Of a stretch of DNA of 64,000 nucleotides, positions 52,845 through 61,107 are shown in pieces; position 1 is the stretch's first letter, and each line of letters starts with the position of its first letter. The translations under genes and the position numbers were made by a program. The notes beneath the pieces were generated by a model that was given only the letters and a program-made list of their open reading frames with translations, did no database searches and was not told the DNA's origin. This DNA comes from an uncultured Lachnotalea sp. (GTDB lineage: Bacteria > Bacillota > Clostridia > Lachnospirales > Lachnospiraceae), in contig CAMSZT010000004.1 of assembly GCA_947066815.1 (NCBI GenBank), positions 58,646 through 122,645 on the forward strand. Direction: 5' to 3'.

Positions 52845-53411
52845 CTACAGGCCGTAAGCCCCCGTCAGCAGTTCCCGCATTCTTGAAAGCGCCCTGCTCT
52901 GCCTGGAGCGCACCGTCCCGGACTTCCGTTTCAGCATTTTCGCGATCTCCTCGCTGGTATATCCTCCGAAGAAAGACAGAGCGACGATCAGCCGGTCCTC
53001 CTCGGGGAGCATGGCAAAGGCCCTCCTCAGATCCATCAGGTCCTCCCGGTTCACGCCCTCCTCCCCGGAGAGGGGGCTGCCGCCCGCCAGAGCCTCCCGG
53101 CCGGACATGGCCTCCTCATACTCTTTCATGGCCGGCCGCTCCGCCCGCTGCTTTAACATCCGCCTGCATTTATTGGTCAGGATCTTAAAGATCCAGCCGC
53201 GGAAGGCCTCCTCCGCCTTCAGCTTCCCGATCCCCACAAAGGAATCCGTCACCGTATCCGAGACCACATCCTCCGCATCGTGGGGATCCTTTAAGGTAAA
53301 CAGCGCAAACCGGTACAGATCCATATACACCATCTCATACAGACGCCCGTAGGCATCCACGTCTCCCTGCTTTGCCTGCCTGATCAGGCTCCGTTCCTCC
53401 AGTCGTTCCAT
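52845..53411 (-). CDS. ECF-type RNA polymerase sigma factor
   Basis: A 188-residue sigma-70 family protein. Region 2 is visible as AYGRLYEMVYMDLYRFALFT followed by DPHDAEDVVSDTVTDSFVGI, with FRGWIFKILTNKCRRMLK, and region 4 as RRAFAMLPEEDRLIVALSFF followed by GGYTSEEIAKMLKRKSGTVR. A Gly/Glu-rich linker joins them. ATG 53411 (ahead of EERSLIRQAKQGD) follows GGTGGAG; an earlier ATG at 53441 is possible. It forms an operon with the beta-propeller protein, the likely signal input. An AAGAAC box and a GTC box upstream could be its own autoregulated promoter. Confidence 0.92.
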   Translation of the reverse strand: MERLEERSLIRQAKQGDVDAYGRLYEMVYMDLYRFALFTLKDPHDAEDVVSDTVTDSFVGIGKLKAEEAFRGWIFKILTNKCRRMLKQRAERPAMKEYEEAMSGREALAGGSPLSGEEGVNREDLMDLRRAFAMLPEEDRLIVALSFFGGYTSEEIAKMLKRKSGTVRSRQSRALSRMRELLTGAYGL

Positions 53412-53464
53412 ACTCCACCGCCCTTTCGGACCTTTCTCCATAGCCGTCCGTCCCTGCTCTCTGA

Positions 53465-53490
53465 CTTTAATCCTGTGAACATGTTCTTAT
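53465..53490 (-). promoter_or_regulatory. Candidate ECF-type promoter of the sigma operon
   Basis: On the minus strand AAGAAC (53485-53490) and GTC (53465-53467) are spaced by 17 nt, matching the AAC/GTC pattern of ECF promoters. GAACATGTTC, a perfect palindrome, overlaps the -35 element. Suggestive only. Confidence 0.3.
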
Positions 53491-53529
53491 ATAAAGTGTC
53501 ATGAAAAAGAAAAACTGTTGCAAAAACGT

Positions 53530-53560
53530 AAAAAACTGTGCCGGCCAGGACCAGCACAGT
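53530..53560 (-). terminator. Rho-independent terminator of the iron alcohol dehydrogenase gene
   Basis: On the minus strand ACTGTGCTGGTC pairs with GGCCGGCACAGT over 12 bp (two G-T pairs) around a 2-nt loop, followed by TTTTTTAC. It lies 9 nt past the stop at 53569. Confidence 0.8.
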
Positions 53561-53568
53561 CGAAATCT

Positions 53569-54756
53569 CTATCCATATGCCCGCTCCAGGACCGCGAGCA
53601 CATCCTCTCTCCCCACCTGCTTCGGATTGACGATCATGGCGCCGTCGGAGAGAGCCGCCTTTGCCACCTCCCCAAAGCACTCCCGCTCCACCCCCGCATC
53701 CCTCAGGCAGAGGGGCAGGCCGCAACGCCCGTGAAGGCGGCCCGCAAGCCCCCGCACCCGTCTCACCATGGCCTCTCCCCGTTCCCTTTTGGGCGTGGCC
53801 GCGTATTCCTCCGGGCCGCCGAGGAAGAGGAGCAGCTCCCCGTAATCCTCCGTCAGCAGATCCATGTTGTATTCCATGCAATATGGCAGGAGGATCGTCA
53901 TGGCATCGGCGTGGGGCACATGGCAGACCCCGCCCAGGGCATGGCCGATAGCGTGGACCATCCCCACCATGGAATTGGAAAACGCCGCCCCCGCCATGGT
54001 GGAGGCGTTGGCCATCCCCAGCCTGGCCTCCTCGTCCTTCCCGTTTTCCACGGCCCGCTCCAGATACTTTCCCACCATGCGGATGGCCGCCGTCCCGTAG
54101 GCATGGCTCAGAGGATTTTTCTGGAGGCAGGTGCAGGCTTCAATGGCGTGGCAGAGGGTATCCATCCCTGTGGCCGCCGTGATCCTGGCGGGAAGGGTCC
54201 GCGTCATCCTGGCGTCCAGGACCGTCACGTCCGGCTGGAGGTAGTAAGAGATAAATTCCATCTTCATACCGTTTGCCGCACTTCGGATCACCGCCACCAG
54301 GGTCGATTCCGAACCGGTCCCGGAGGTCGTCGGGACCGCCACAAAGGGGATATGGCGGCCTCTGGTAAGGATCTCGCAGCCCAGGAGCTCCATGATATCG
54401 TGAACCTTCTGGGAGAGCAGCATCCGCACCCCCTTGGCCGTGTCCAGGACGGAGCCGCCTCCCACTGCTACCAGGCTGTCGCAGCCGCTGCTCTGGTAGA
54501 TCCCCGCGATCTCGTTGACCACATCCGAGGAAGAATCCGCCGGGATCTCATGGAATATGGCTCCGATCGAGATCCCGTCCTCCTGGAGGGCGTCGCAGAC
54601 CTTCGAGAGCGTCCCGATCTCCTGGAGCACATGGTCGGAGAGCACCATGGGATGGGAGGCTCCCAGCATATGGAGCTCCGCCGGTATATTTTCCAGGGCA
54701 TCCTTTCCCGAAAGCAGCTTTGTACTGTGCTGAAACTCATAATAAACTGGCAGCAT
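53569..54756 (-). CDS. Iron-containing alcohol dehydrogenase (group III)
   Basis: A 395-residue NAD(P)-dependent Fe-ADH. It starts MLPVYYEFQHSTKLLSGKDA, with GGGAGG upstream of ATG 54756. The cofactor loop is DSLVAVGGGSVLDTAKGV and VAVPTTSGTGSE, and the metal ligands are the Asp and His in GMDTLCHAIEACTCL plus the His residues in VHAIGHALGGVCHVPHADAM. The substrate is unspecific in this family (butanol, propanediol, phosphonoacetaldehyde and others). The 2-aminoethylphosphonate operon lies only 1.2 kb away but is separated by an opposite-strand gene, so any connection is speculative. A terminator follows directly. Confidence 0.92.
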   Translation of the reverse strand: MLPVYYEFQHSTKLLSGKDALENIPAELHMLGASHPMVLSDHVLQEIGTLSKVCDALQEDGISIGAIFHEIPADSSSDVVNEIAGIYQSSGCDSLVAVGGGSVLDTAKGVRMLLSQKVHDIMELLGCEILTRGRHIPFVAVPTTSGTGSESTLVAVIRSAANGMKMEFISYYLQPDVTVLDARMTRTLPARITAATGMDTLCHAIEACTCLQKNPLSHAYGTAAIRMVGKYLERAVENGKDEEARLGMANASTMAGAAFSNSMVGMVHAIGHALGGVCHVPHADAMTILLPYCMEYNMDLLTEDYGELLLFLGGPEEYAATPKRERGEAMVRRVRGLAGRLHGRCGLPLCLRDAGVERECFGEVAKAALSDGAMIVNPKQVGREDVLAVLERAYG

Positions 54757-54811
54757 GATCCTTTTCCTCCCCAAGATCGATTTTCTGAAAAACGCCGCGG
54801 GCCGGCTGTCC

Positions 54812-55381
54812 TCAGCGCACCGCCATATGCGCCAGGACCTCCAGATAGGTGTGGAGAAGCCCCATCCGCTTCCTCGGGACCTCCTTCAGGATCCGTCTCG
54901 AGATCAGCCGGGGAAACAGGTACGCCTCCGCCAGATCCATGCAGCGGACCACCGACATGGCCCTGGCAATATCCCCCTTCAGGACAAAACCATGCCTCGC
55001 GTAGGAGCCGGCCACTCCGATCTGCCCGGACATCACCTGAAAGGCCGCGTCCACGCTCTTGAACCGGATCATCAGATCCATCTCCTCCGGCCCTGTCTCC
55101 CTGCCGGAAAGACGCACAAGCCCCTCCTGTGTCTTTTCCATATAAAGGGCCGGAGCCCCCTCGCCCATGCCGATCCCCCAGACGAAACCATCCTCCCATT
55201 CCCCGATCTCCGAACGCACCCTCTCGTCCTTCCGGTACAGCACATTCAATCCATGGAACAAAAAATGAAGGATCACCGCAGAAAACATCTTCTTTCCCGC
55301 AAGGCGCCTCTTTTTTCCGGCGGACACCTGGTAAACTTCCGCCGCCCCTGCCTTTTCGGCCCTGATCGTAAGCTGGCTCAT
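54812..55381 (-). CDS. SCP2-like small protein of unknown role
   Basis: A 189-residue soluble protein. The part IRFKSVDAAFQVMSGQIGVA followed by YARHGFVLKGDIARAMSVVR resembles SCP2 lipid-binding domains, but the match is by eye and weak. It precedes the iron alcohol dehydrogenase gene by 55 nt on the same strand, and the two are probably cotranscribed. GGGAGG lies 4-5 nt before the chosen ATG 55381; the ATG one codon earlier is too close. The spacer upstream to 55646 (265 nt) is AT-richer and holds only promoter-like sequence. Confidence 0.6.
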   Translation of the reverse strand: MSQLTIRAEKAGAAEVYQVSAGKKRRLAGKKMFSAVILHFLFHGLNVLYRKDERVRSEIGEWEDGFVWGIGMGEGAPALYMEKTQEGLVRLSGRETGPEEMDLMIRFKSVDAAFQVMSGQIGVAGSYARHGFVLKGDIARAMSVVRCMDLAEAYLFPRLISRRILKEVPRKRMGLLHTYLEVLAHMAVR

Positions 55382-55646
55382 CATTCCTCCCGGGCGTATG
55401 TCCCGCCCTCTCTTCCAAATATTCTTCTGGAATTATAACGCAGCTCCCGTTATTTGGCAAGCAAAATATTTTGATGATAAAATAATCCCCGGTCCAAACT
55501 GCCCTTCGGCCGGAATCCTTCCTCCTTAAGCTCTTCTTTTGTCTTCTTTTGTCGCATTTCCTCTCTTGTATGGATTTTCCGTCTCTAATATTCTATATTT
55601 TAAGAAGCACACAAGACAAATCGAATAATCAGGAGGTACACACTTT

Positions 55647-56015
55647 ATGAAACCAACCATGCAGTCTACCCTTCAATCCGTCGGGGTCTTCCGACATTAC
55701 TGCGGATACCCGCATTTCATCCTGTCCGTGGCCATCGCCGCCGAGGATCCCGGCCGCCTGCAGAACATCCGCAAGGAGATCTATCTCCCCGTCGCCAGGC
55801 TCTGCCATGCCGAGCTGGCAAACGTGGAGAAAAACATCCGTACCATCCGTGATGTCATGATGCGCAACGAGGGGGCCGCCCTGCTGACAAAAATGACCGG
55901 CAATTCCTGCTGGAACAAGAGAACGCCCTATCCCAAGGAAGTCATCGGGATCTTCGCGGAATATTTCTCGGAAGAGCTCCACGAAAAAAATCCAATCATC
56001 TCAAAAAATCCATAA
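55647..56015 (+). CDS. Stand-alone Spo0A C-terminal (DNA-binding) domain protein
   Basis: A 122-residue protein covering only the effector domain of Spo0A-type regulators: LQSVGVFRHYCGYPHFILSV, KEIYLPVARLCHAELANVEK, NIRTIRDVMMRNEGAALLTK and RTPYPKEVIGIFAEYFSEEL correspond in order to the GYxYL, LYPxIAxxY, VERAIRxAI and PTNSEFIA segments of Spo0A. No receiver domain or phospho-acceptor Asp is present. AGGAGG lies 10 nt before ATG 55647. Its 3' end overlaps the convergent ppd gene by 20 nt. It could compete for 0A boxes or regulate the phosphonate operon; both are inferences. The key DNA-contact residues are divergent, so a changed target is likely. Confidence 0.75.
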   Translation: MKPTMQSTLQSVGVFRHYCGYPHFILSVAIAAEDPGRLQNIRKEIYLPVARLCHAELANVEKNIRTIRDVMMRNEGAALLTKMTGNSCWNKRTPYPKEVIGIFAEYFSEELHEKNPIISKNP

Positions 56016-57111
56016 ATTCGTTCTTATTGTCCATAGCCGCCGTGGTGGGCCTTCCCAGGTCCGCCCTGGCGCCGATGGCACACTTCACTTCGATCAGGCT
56101 CAGGCTTTTTCTTTCCCTTGCCGCCAGAAGCTCCCGGTCAAGAGAGGCCGGATCCTCCACACAGACCGCGTGCGGATAGCCGCAGGCCCTCGCGACGGAG
56201 ACCAGGTCGATCCTCGAGGCCACCGTCGGCATGCCGCCCACCGTCTCATGGGCGCCGTTGTTGATGAGGATATGGACCAGGTTTTCCGGCGCCTCCGCCC
56301 CCAGAAGGGCCATGGAGCCCAGATGCATCAGTGCCGCCCCGTCCCCGTCGATACACCAAACCTTCCGCTCCGGCCGGTTCACCGCAACGCCAAAGGCGAT
56401 GGAGGAGCTGTGCCCCATGGAGCCCACTGTCAGAAAATCATATTTATGGCTCTGCCCCCTCGCCTCCCGGATCTCAAAAAGCTCGCGGCTGGCCTTTCCC
56501 GTGGTGGAGATCACAGGATCCTCGCCGGAGACCGCCGTGATATGCCGGATGATCTCCTCCCGGCTCATGGGATTGTCATTCTTATATTCCACCTGCCCGT
56601 CATAGGAGAGCGCACCCTTCCGGACCACAAAAGCCGCATCCTTTCCGGCCGCCAGGATCTTCTTAAACTCTTCCATGGCAGCGGCGGCTTCCCCGTCCGT
56701 AGTCTCCTTCCCGACGATAAAATACCGGATATCCATATCCTCCAGGAGCTTCAAGGTCACCTGACCCTGATAGATGTGCTGGGGCTCGTCGTGGACGCCG
56801 GGCTCTCCCCTCCACCCGATGACAAAGACCACCGGGATCCCGTATACCTGGTCGCTCAGCAGCGAGGCCGCCGGATTGATGATATTCCCCTCCCCGCTGT
56901 TCTGCATATAGACCACCGGAATCTTTCCCGTGGCCAGGTGATATCCGGCGGCGATGGCCGTACAGTTCCCCTCGTTGGCCCCGATCACATGGTGCTTCGG
57001 ATCGATCCCGTAGGTGTCCATCAGATAGTTGCACAACGCCTTCAGCTGGCTGTCCGGCACTCCCGTATAGAAATCCGAACCGATGATCTCTGCCAGTCTC
57101 TCTGCTCTCAT
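55996..57111 (-). CDS. ppd: Phosphonopyruvate decarboxylase
   Basis: ThDP- and Mg-dependent enzyme that decarboxylates phosphonopyruvate to phosphonoacetaldehyde, pulling the unfavourable PepM reaction forward. The 371 residues show FYTGVPDSQLKALCNYLMD, the catalytic-Glu region HVIGANEGNCTAIAAGYHLA, YMQNSGEGNIINP, GWRGEPGVHDEPQHIYQG and the ThDP motif WCIDGDGAALMHLGSMAL followed by INNGAHETVGGMPT. ATG 57111 has AAGGAGGG upstream, 15 nt after the pepM stop. It is the last gene of the phosphonate operon. Confidence 0.95.
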   Translation of the reverse strand: MRAERLAEIIGSDFYTGVPDSQLKALCNYLMDTYGIDPKHHVIGANEGNCTAIAAGYHLATGKIPVVYMQNSGEGNIINPAASLLSDQVYGIPVVFVIGWRGEPGVHDEPQHIYQGQVTLKLLEDMDIRYFIVGKETTDGEAAAAMEEFKKILAAGKDAAFVVRKGALSYDGQVEYKNDNPMSREEIIRHITAVSGEDPVISTTGKASRELFEIREARGQSHKYDFLTVGSMGHSSSIAFGVAVNRPERKVWCIDGDGAALMHLGSMALLGAEAPENLVHILINNGAHETVGGMPTVASRIDLVSVARACGYPHAVCVEDPASLDRELLAARERKSLSLIEVKCAIGARADLGRPTTAAMDNKNEFMDFLR

Positions 57112-57126
57112 ATTCCCTGTCCCTCC

Positions 57127-58422
57127 TTACAGCTCGTCGATCAGCGTGATGATGTCTTTGATGGGCAGCAGCCGGTCATCGACCTCCTTCGCCCGGTGGA
57201 AACGCAGGATATCCTCCGCGGTCTTCTGCATGGCCGGGAAGGCGCTGCGGGTCAGCTGATTGGCGTAGATCACGATGTTCACCCCGTGGGCGGTAAGCTC
57301 CTCCTCCGTAACCGTATTGTAGGAGGAGGGGACCACGACGATGGGGGTCTTTCGATCCCGCTCCCGGAACCGGCCGCAGAATTCCAGGATCTCATCCGGC
57401 TCCTTTTTCCGGCTGTGGATCATGATGCCGTCCGCACCGGCCTCCACGAAGGCGAAGGCTCTCGTGAGCGCATCCTCCATGCCCTTCTCCAGGATCAGGC
57501 TCTCAATGCGGGCGATGATCATAAAGTCATCGGTCAGCTGGGCATGCTTTCCCGCGGATATTTTGGCACAGAACTCCTCCACGCTCTCCTGCTCCTGGAC
57601 GACCTCCGTCCCGAACAGGCTGTTTTTCTTAAGGCCCTTCTTGTCCTCGATGATGACGGCCGAGACCCCCATCCGCTCCAGGGTCCTCACGTTGTACACG
57701 AAATGCTCCGCGAGGCCGCCCGTATCCCCGTCCAGGATGATCGGCTTCGTGGTCACCTCCATGATCTCGTCGATGGTACGGAGCCTGGAGCTCATGTCCA
57801 CCAGCTCGATGTCCGGCTTCCCCCTGGCCGTACTGTCGCAGAGACTGCTCACCCACATGGCGTCAAACTGGTCCAGCTTTCCGTTCTCCTCCACGACGGT
57901 CTTCTCCGCGATCAGTCCCGTCAGACCGCTGTGGGCCTCGATGACCTTCACGATGGGGCACATCCCGATCAGCTGCCGCAGCCGCCTTCTCCGGTATTCC
58001 GGCATGGCCAGCTTTTCCTTTAAGAGCCGGTCCACCTTTTTTACCTTTTCGCTGTAGGTGTAGGGCACCTCGATCAGCTCGCCGCCGTATTTTTCCAGCT
58101 GTCCGAGGACATTGGCGCGGATCGCCGCCTCCGGCCCCTCCCTCCAGTTGTCTCCGTGGATCACATAGTCCGGATGGATCAGCAGGATCACATCGTCATA
58201 GAGCATGTCATCCTGCAGGACCACCTCGTCCACCCCGCTTATGGAGCGGTAAAGCCTGACCCGCTCCTCCTGGGTAATGGTCGGAAATTTGTTATAGCGG
58301 ATCAGGGCCCGGTCCGACAGGGCGCCCACGATGACCCGGCCGTACTTTCCGGCCTCCCGGATGATGTTCCGATGCCCGTCGTGGATCACATCCGTGCAAA
58401 AACAGGTATATACGGTCTTCAT
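57127..58422 (-). CDS. pepM: Phosphoenolpyruvate mutase with N-terminal cytidylyltransferase-like domain
   Basis: A 431-residue enzyme that rearranges phosphoenolpyruvate to phosphonopyruvate, creating the C-P bond. The C-terminal isocitrate-lyase-like domain (about 145-431) has the PepM hallmark IEDKKGLKKNSLFG and ARIESLILEKGMEDALTRAF. The N-terminal 130 residues form a nucleotidyltransferase domain with CTDVIHDGHRNIIREA (HxGH) and the IRYNKFPTITQEERV region, as in CTP:glycerol-phosphate cytidylyltransferases. ATG 58422 overlaps the phnW stop by ATGA. The fusion is known from other surface-phosphonate clusters and hints at CMP activation. Confidence 0.95.
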   Translation of the reverse strand: MKTVYTCFCTDVIHDGHRNIIREAGKYGRVIVGALSDRALIRYNKFPTITQEERVRLYRSISGVDEVVLQDDMLYDDVILLIHPDYVIHGDNWREGPEAAIRANVLGQLEKYGGELIEVPYTYSEKVKKVDRLLKEKLAMPEYRRRRLRQLIGMCPIVKVIEAHSGLTGLIAEKTVVEENGKLDQFDAMWVSSLCDSTARGKPDIELVDMSSRLRTIDEIMEVTTKPIILDGDTGGLAEHFVYNVRTLERMGVSAVIIEDKKGLKKNSLFGTEVVQEQESVEEFCAKISAGKHAQLTDDFMIIARIESLILEKGMEDALTRAFAFVEAGADGIMIHSRKKEPDEILEFCGRFRERDRKTPIVVVPSSYNTVTEEELTAHGVNIVIYANQLTRSAFPAMQKTAEDILRFHRAKEVDDRLLPIKDIITLIDEL

Positions 58423-59561
58423 CTCTCCTCCTTCTGATAGACCACCGGGACCGCAATCTGATTCTCCTCAAGGGCCTCTCGGAACACTGCGAAGAAGTCC
58501 CGGATATCCGGCTCGTCGATGGCGCCCAGGGCACAGAGCCGGAAGGTATCCATCTGGCTGATCTTCCCCGGGTAAATAGTAAAGCCCCTCTCATAACAGT
58601 AATCATGGACCTTCTCAAAATCCCAATTGGGATCGTCCGGATAGAGGACCGAGACCACGAGCCCCGCCTGCCATTCCCGCTTGATGATATCCCGGAAGCC
58701 AAGCTCCGCAAGGCCGGCATGGATCGCCTCAAAGACTCTCGTGTGCCGCTCCCACTTGGCCTCCTCCCCCTCCGCCCAGTATTCCTTAAGCGCCTGGAGG
58801 GCCGCATAGATGGTCTGCACCGGAGGCGTAAAATGCATCTCCCCGGTCCGCTCAAAATAGTCGTACTGGAGGTACAGGTTGCAGTAATAGGACCGCTTCG
58901 GGTAATCCTTTGACGCTTCCAGGAGCCTCCTGTTTCCGACCACAAAGGACAGGCCGGTCATGGCCATCAGCCCCTTCTGGGCGGAAGCCATACAGAAATC
59001 AATATTGTCCTCCCTGATGTGGATGGGCCTCATGGCGTAGGTGCTGGTCGTATCGACCGTAAAGACCGCCCCGTACCGGTGGGCCAGAGCCCCGATCTCC
59101 CGGACCGGGTTCAGGATCCCCGTCCCGGTCTCATTGTGGGTCGTATGGACCAGGGCGATGTCCGGATTCTCCTTAAGCACCTGTTCCACCTTCTCAAGGT
59201 CCGGCCTCTCGTCGGCGGCAAACCGCAGATCGATATGGGGCAGGCCGTAATACTCGCAGATCTCCACTGCCCTCGCGCTGTAAGCCCCGTTGTTCACCAC
59301 CAGGACCTTTTTCCCCTCCGGCAGCAGGGAATTGAGGCACACGTCGATGTTCAGGGTGCCGGAGCCGCAGAACAAGACGGCCGTATAGGCTTCCGGGTCC
59401 CCGTGGACGATCCGCACCAGATCCTCGCGGAGTCCCCTCATCAGCCCGCCGAATTCCTTCTCCCTGGGGCAGATATCCGGCACCACCTGGGCATATTTGA
59501 CGGTGTCCGTGGTGGTGGACGGCCCCGGGTTCAACAGTATGTTTCTTTTTATCGTTTTCAT
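58419..59561 (-). CDS. phnW: 2-aminoethylphosphonate:pyruvate aminotransferase
   Basis: A class V PLP aminotransferase that, in this biosynthetic setting, converts phosphonoacetaldehyde to 2-aminoethylphosphonate. The 380 residues start KRNILLNPGPSTTTDTVKYA, then CPREKEFGGLMRGLREDLVR, VLFCGSGTLNIDVCLNSLLP, VHTTHNETGTGILNP and the PLP-Lys in FCMASAQKGLMAMTGLSFVV. AGGAGAGG precedes ATG 59561. The neighbouring pepM and ppd genes make synthesis, not degradation, the likely direction; no phnX phosphonatase is nearby. Confidence 0.95.
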   Translation of the reverse strand: MKTIKRNILLNPGPSTTTDTVKYAQVVPDICPREKEFGGLMRGLREDLVRIVHGDPEAYTAVLFCGSGTLNIDVCLNSLLPEGKKVLVVNNGAYSARAVEICEYYGLPHIDLRFAADERPDLEKVEQVLKENPDIALVHTTHNETGTGILNPVREIGALAHRYGAVFTVDTTSTYAMRPIHIREDNIDFCMASAQKGLMAMTGLSFVVGNRRLLEASKDYPKRSYYCNLYLQYDYFERTGEMHFTPPVQTIYAALQALKEYWAEGEEAKWERHTRVFEAIHAGLAELGFRDIIKREWQAGLVVSVLYPDDPNWDFEKVHDYCYERGFTIYPGKISQMDTFRLCALGAIDEPDIRDFFAVFREALEENQIAVPVVYQKEER

Positions 59562-59563
59562 AT

Positions 59564-61087
59564 TTATCCTCTCCTGATCGATCCTCTCCTCCGGGGATCA
59601 CTGTGAAAGCTTTTCCGCTGTCTGAGATAAAAAACGCCCCCGAGCCCGAGCCAGACAGCTAACATCAGGTACGACTCCCGGCCGAAATGGACGCCCGAAA
59701 GGCCCGGGACCGGGATCAGCTGCAGCGCCATGAACGCCAGGGAAAAGAAGACCCCGAGCACCGCAGAAAACTTCAGGAACCGGTTTCCGTCCCCTTCCCG
59801 TCTCATCGTGGCCAGTGTGGCCGCGCAGGTAAAAAAATATCCGATGGAAGCGCCGATGGCGGACATGTCCACAAACCAGCCCAGGGCCTCCCGGCCAAGG
59901 ACGGGGCCGGACAGGGAGATCAGGATGCAGAAGCACAGCGCGTTTTTCGGCGTCCCGTGCCTCTCATCGACCCTGGAAAACCATTCCGGCAGATACCCGT
60001 CCCGGCTCATGGAATACATGAGCCGGCTGGAGGCCAGATAAAAGCCCATGATCCCGGAGAGCACCGCACAGGAGACCGCGATCCCCACCAGGACCTTTCC
60101 CGGCGTCCCCAGAAGCCGTTCGGCCGCCGCCAGGAGGAGCCAGGGCGTGGAGTCACTCTCCACGATCAGGTCCGGCCAGTTACTGAGGGCCGCCGCCGCA
60201 ATGGTATTGTTGGCCGTGTACACAAAGCAGCCGAACAAGATGGCGACCACCATGATCACGCTGACCTTTTTGTAAGAAAACCGAAACTCCTCCGCCGCCT
60301 GGGGGATGGTGTCAAACCCCACAAAGGCCCAGGGTGCGATGGCAAAGGTGGCCAGGACGGCCGAGAGCACCCCCATGGTCCCTCCGTGGGCAAACTCCCC
60401 GCCCCCCGCGTAAGTCCCCTGTTCCCAGGCAGCGGCCGCCGCGGCCCGGTCGAACCCCCAGAGCGGCTCCATATTGGCGGCGGAGGCCCTGCTGCTAAGG
60501 AGCGCCGCCGCCATGAGGGTGAGGACCGAAATGCCCAACAGCGCCGCCAGCACCGTCTGCACCATCCCTGCCTTCTTCACGCCGACGATGTTCAGATATC
60601 CGAAGAGGATCAGGATCCCCATGGCCAGGACCACCTCCCCCATCCAGACCTCAAACCCGGCGATCTCGTAATGGAATCCCCATTTCAGGATGTCCGACGC
60701 CCCGTCCAGCCCGTCCACGATCAGGCCGATGGCCGTGCTGTTCATGGGGACATTGGTCAGGTAGGCCGCCACCAGGAACCAGCCGCAAAGATAAGCCGCC
60801 CTCCTCCCGAAACAGGCCTTCGTAAAGGTGAACTCCCCGCCTGCCTTCGGATATCTGGGGACCATGTAGGCATAGCTGAAGGCGATGACGATCATCACCA
60901 GCGCCCCCGCCGCCATGGCGGCGGCTGTCCCGGCCACGCCGGAATTGGGCAGAAACTTCTTGCCGGGGTTGATGAAGGAGCCCCAGCCGATGATGCAGCC
61001 AAAGGCGATCGCCCACACATGCCAGGGGCTCAGCTGCCGCCTGAGCCCCGGCCCCTTTTTCATCGCCTCATCCGTCTTTTCCCTCAT
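59564..61087 (-). CDS. APC-superfamily amino acid/amine permease
   Basis: A 507-residue transporter with about 12 membrane segments. The APC N-terminal signature is WHVWAIAFGCIIGWGSFINP, followed by AGALVMIVIAFSYAYMVPRY, the PKAGGEFTFTKACFGRRAAY motif and TFAIAPWAFVGFDTIPQAAE. ATG 61087 has GGAGAGGAAGG upstream. It lies between the cytidylyltransferase and phnW genes, so its substrate may be an amine or amino acid used with 2-aminoethylphosphonate; such a permease is not a usual part of phosphonate operons. The amino-acid family is certain, the ligand is not. Confidence 0.88.
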   Translation of the reverse strand: MREKTDEAMKKGPGLRRQLSPWHVWAIAFGCIIGWGSFINPGKKFLPNSGVAGTAAAMAAGALVMIVIAFSYAYMVPRYPKAGGEFTFTKACFGRRAAYLCGWFLVAAYLTNVPMNSTAIGLIVDGLDGASDILKWGFHYEIAGFEVWMGEVVLAMGILILFGYLNIVGVKKAGMVQTVLAALLGISVLTLMAAALLSSRASAANMEPLWGFDRAAAAAAWEQGTYAGGGEFAHGGTMGVLSAVLATFAIAPWAFVGFDTIPQAAEEFRFSYKKVSVIMVVAILFGCFVYTANNTIAAAALSNWPDLIVESDSTPWLLLAAAERLLGTPGKVLVGIAVSCAVLSGIMGFYLASSRLMYSMSRDGYLPEWFSRVDERHGTPKNALCFCILISLSGPVLGREALGWFVDMSAIGASIGYFFTCAATLATMRREGDGNRFLKFSAVLGVFFSLAFMALQLIPVPGLSGVHFGRESYLMLAVWLGLGGVFYLRQRKSFHSDPRRRGSIRRG

Positions 61088-61107
61088 TCCTTCCTCTCCA
61101 TTTCCCC

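Noticed and set aside
56170..58023. Long plus-strand open frame of 617 codons
   Set aside because: It is antisense to ppd and pepM, both of which have complete family motifs. It is compositional shadow sequence.
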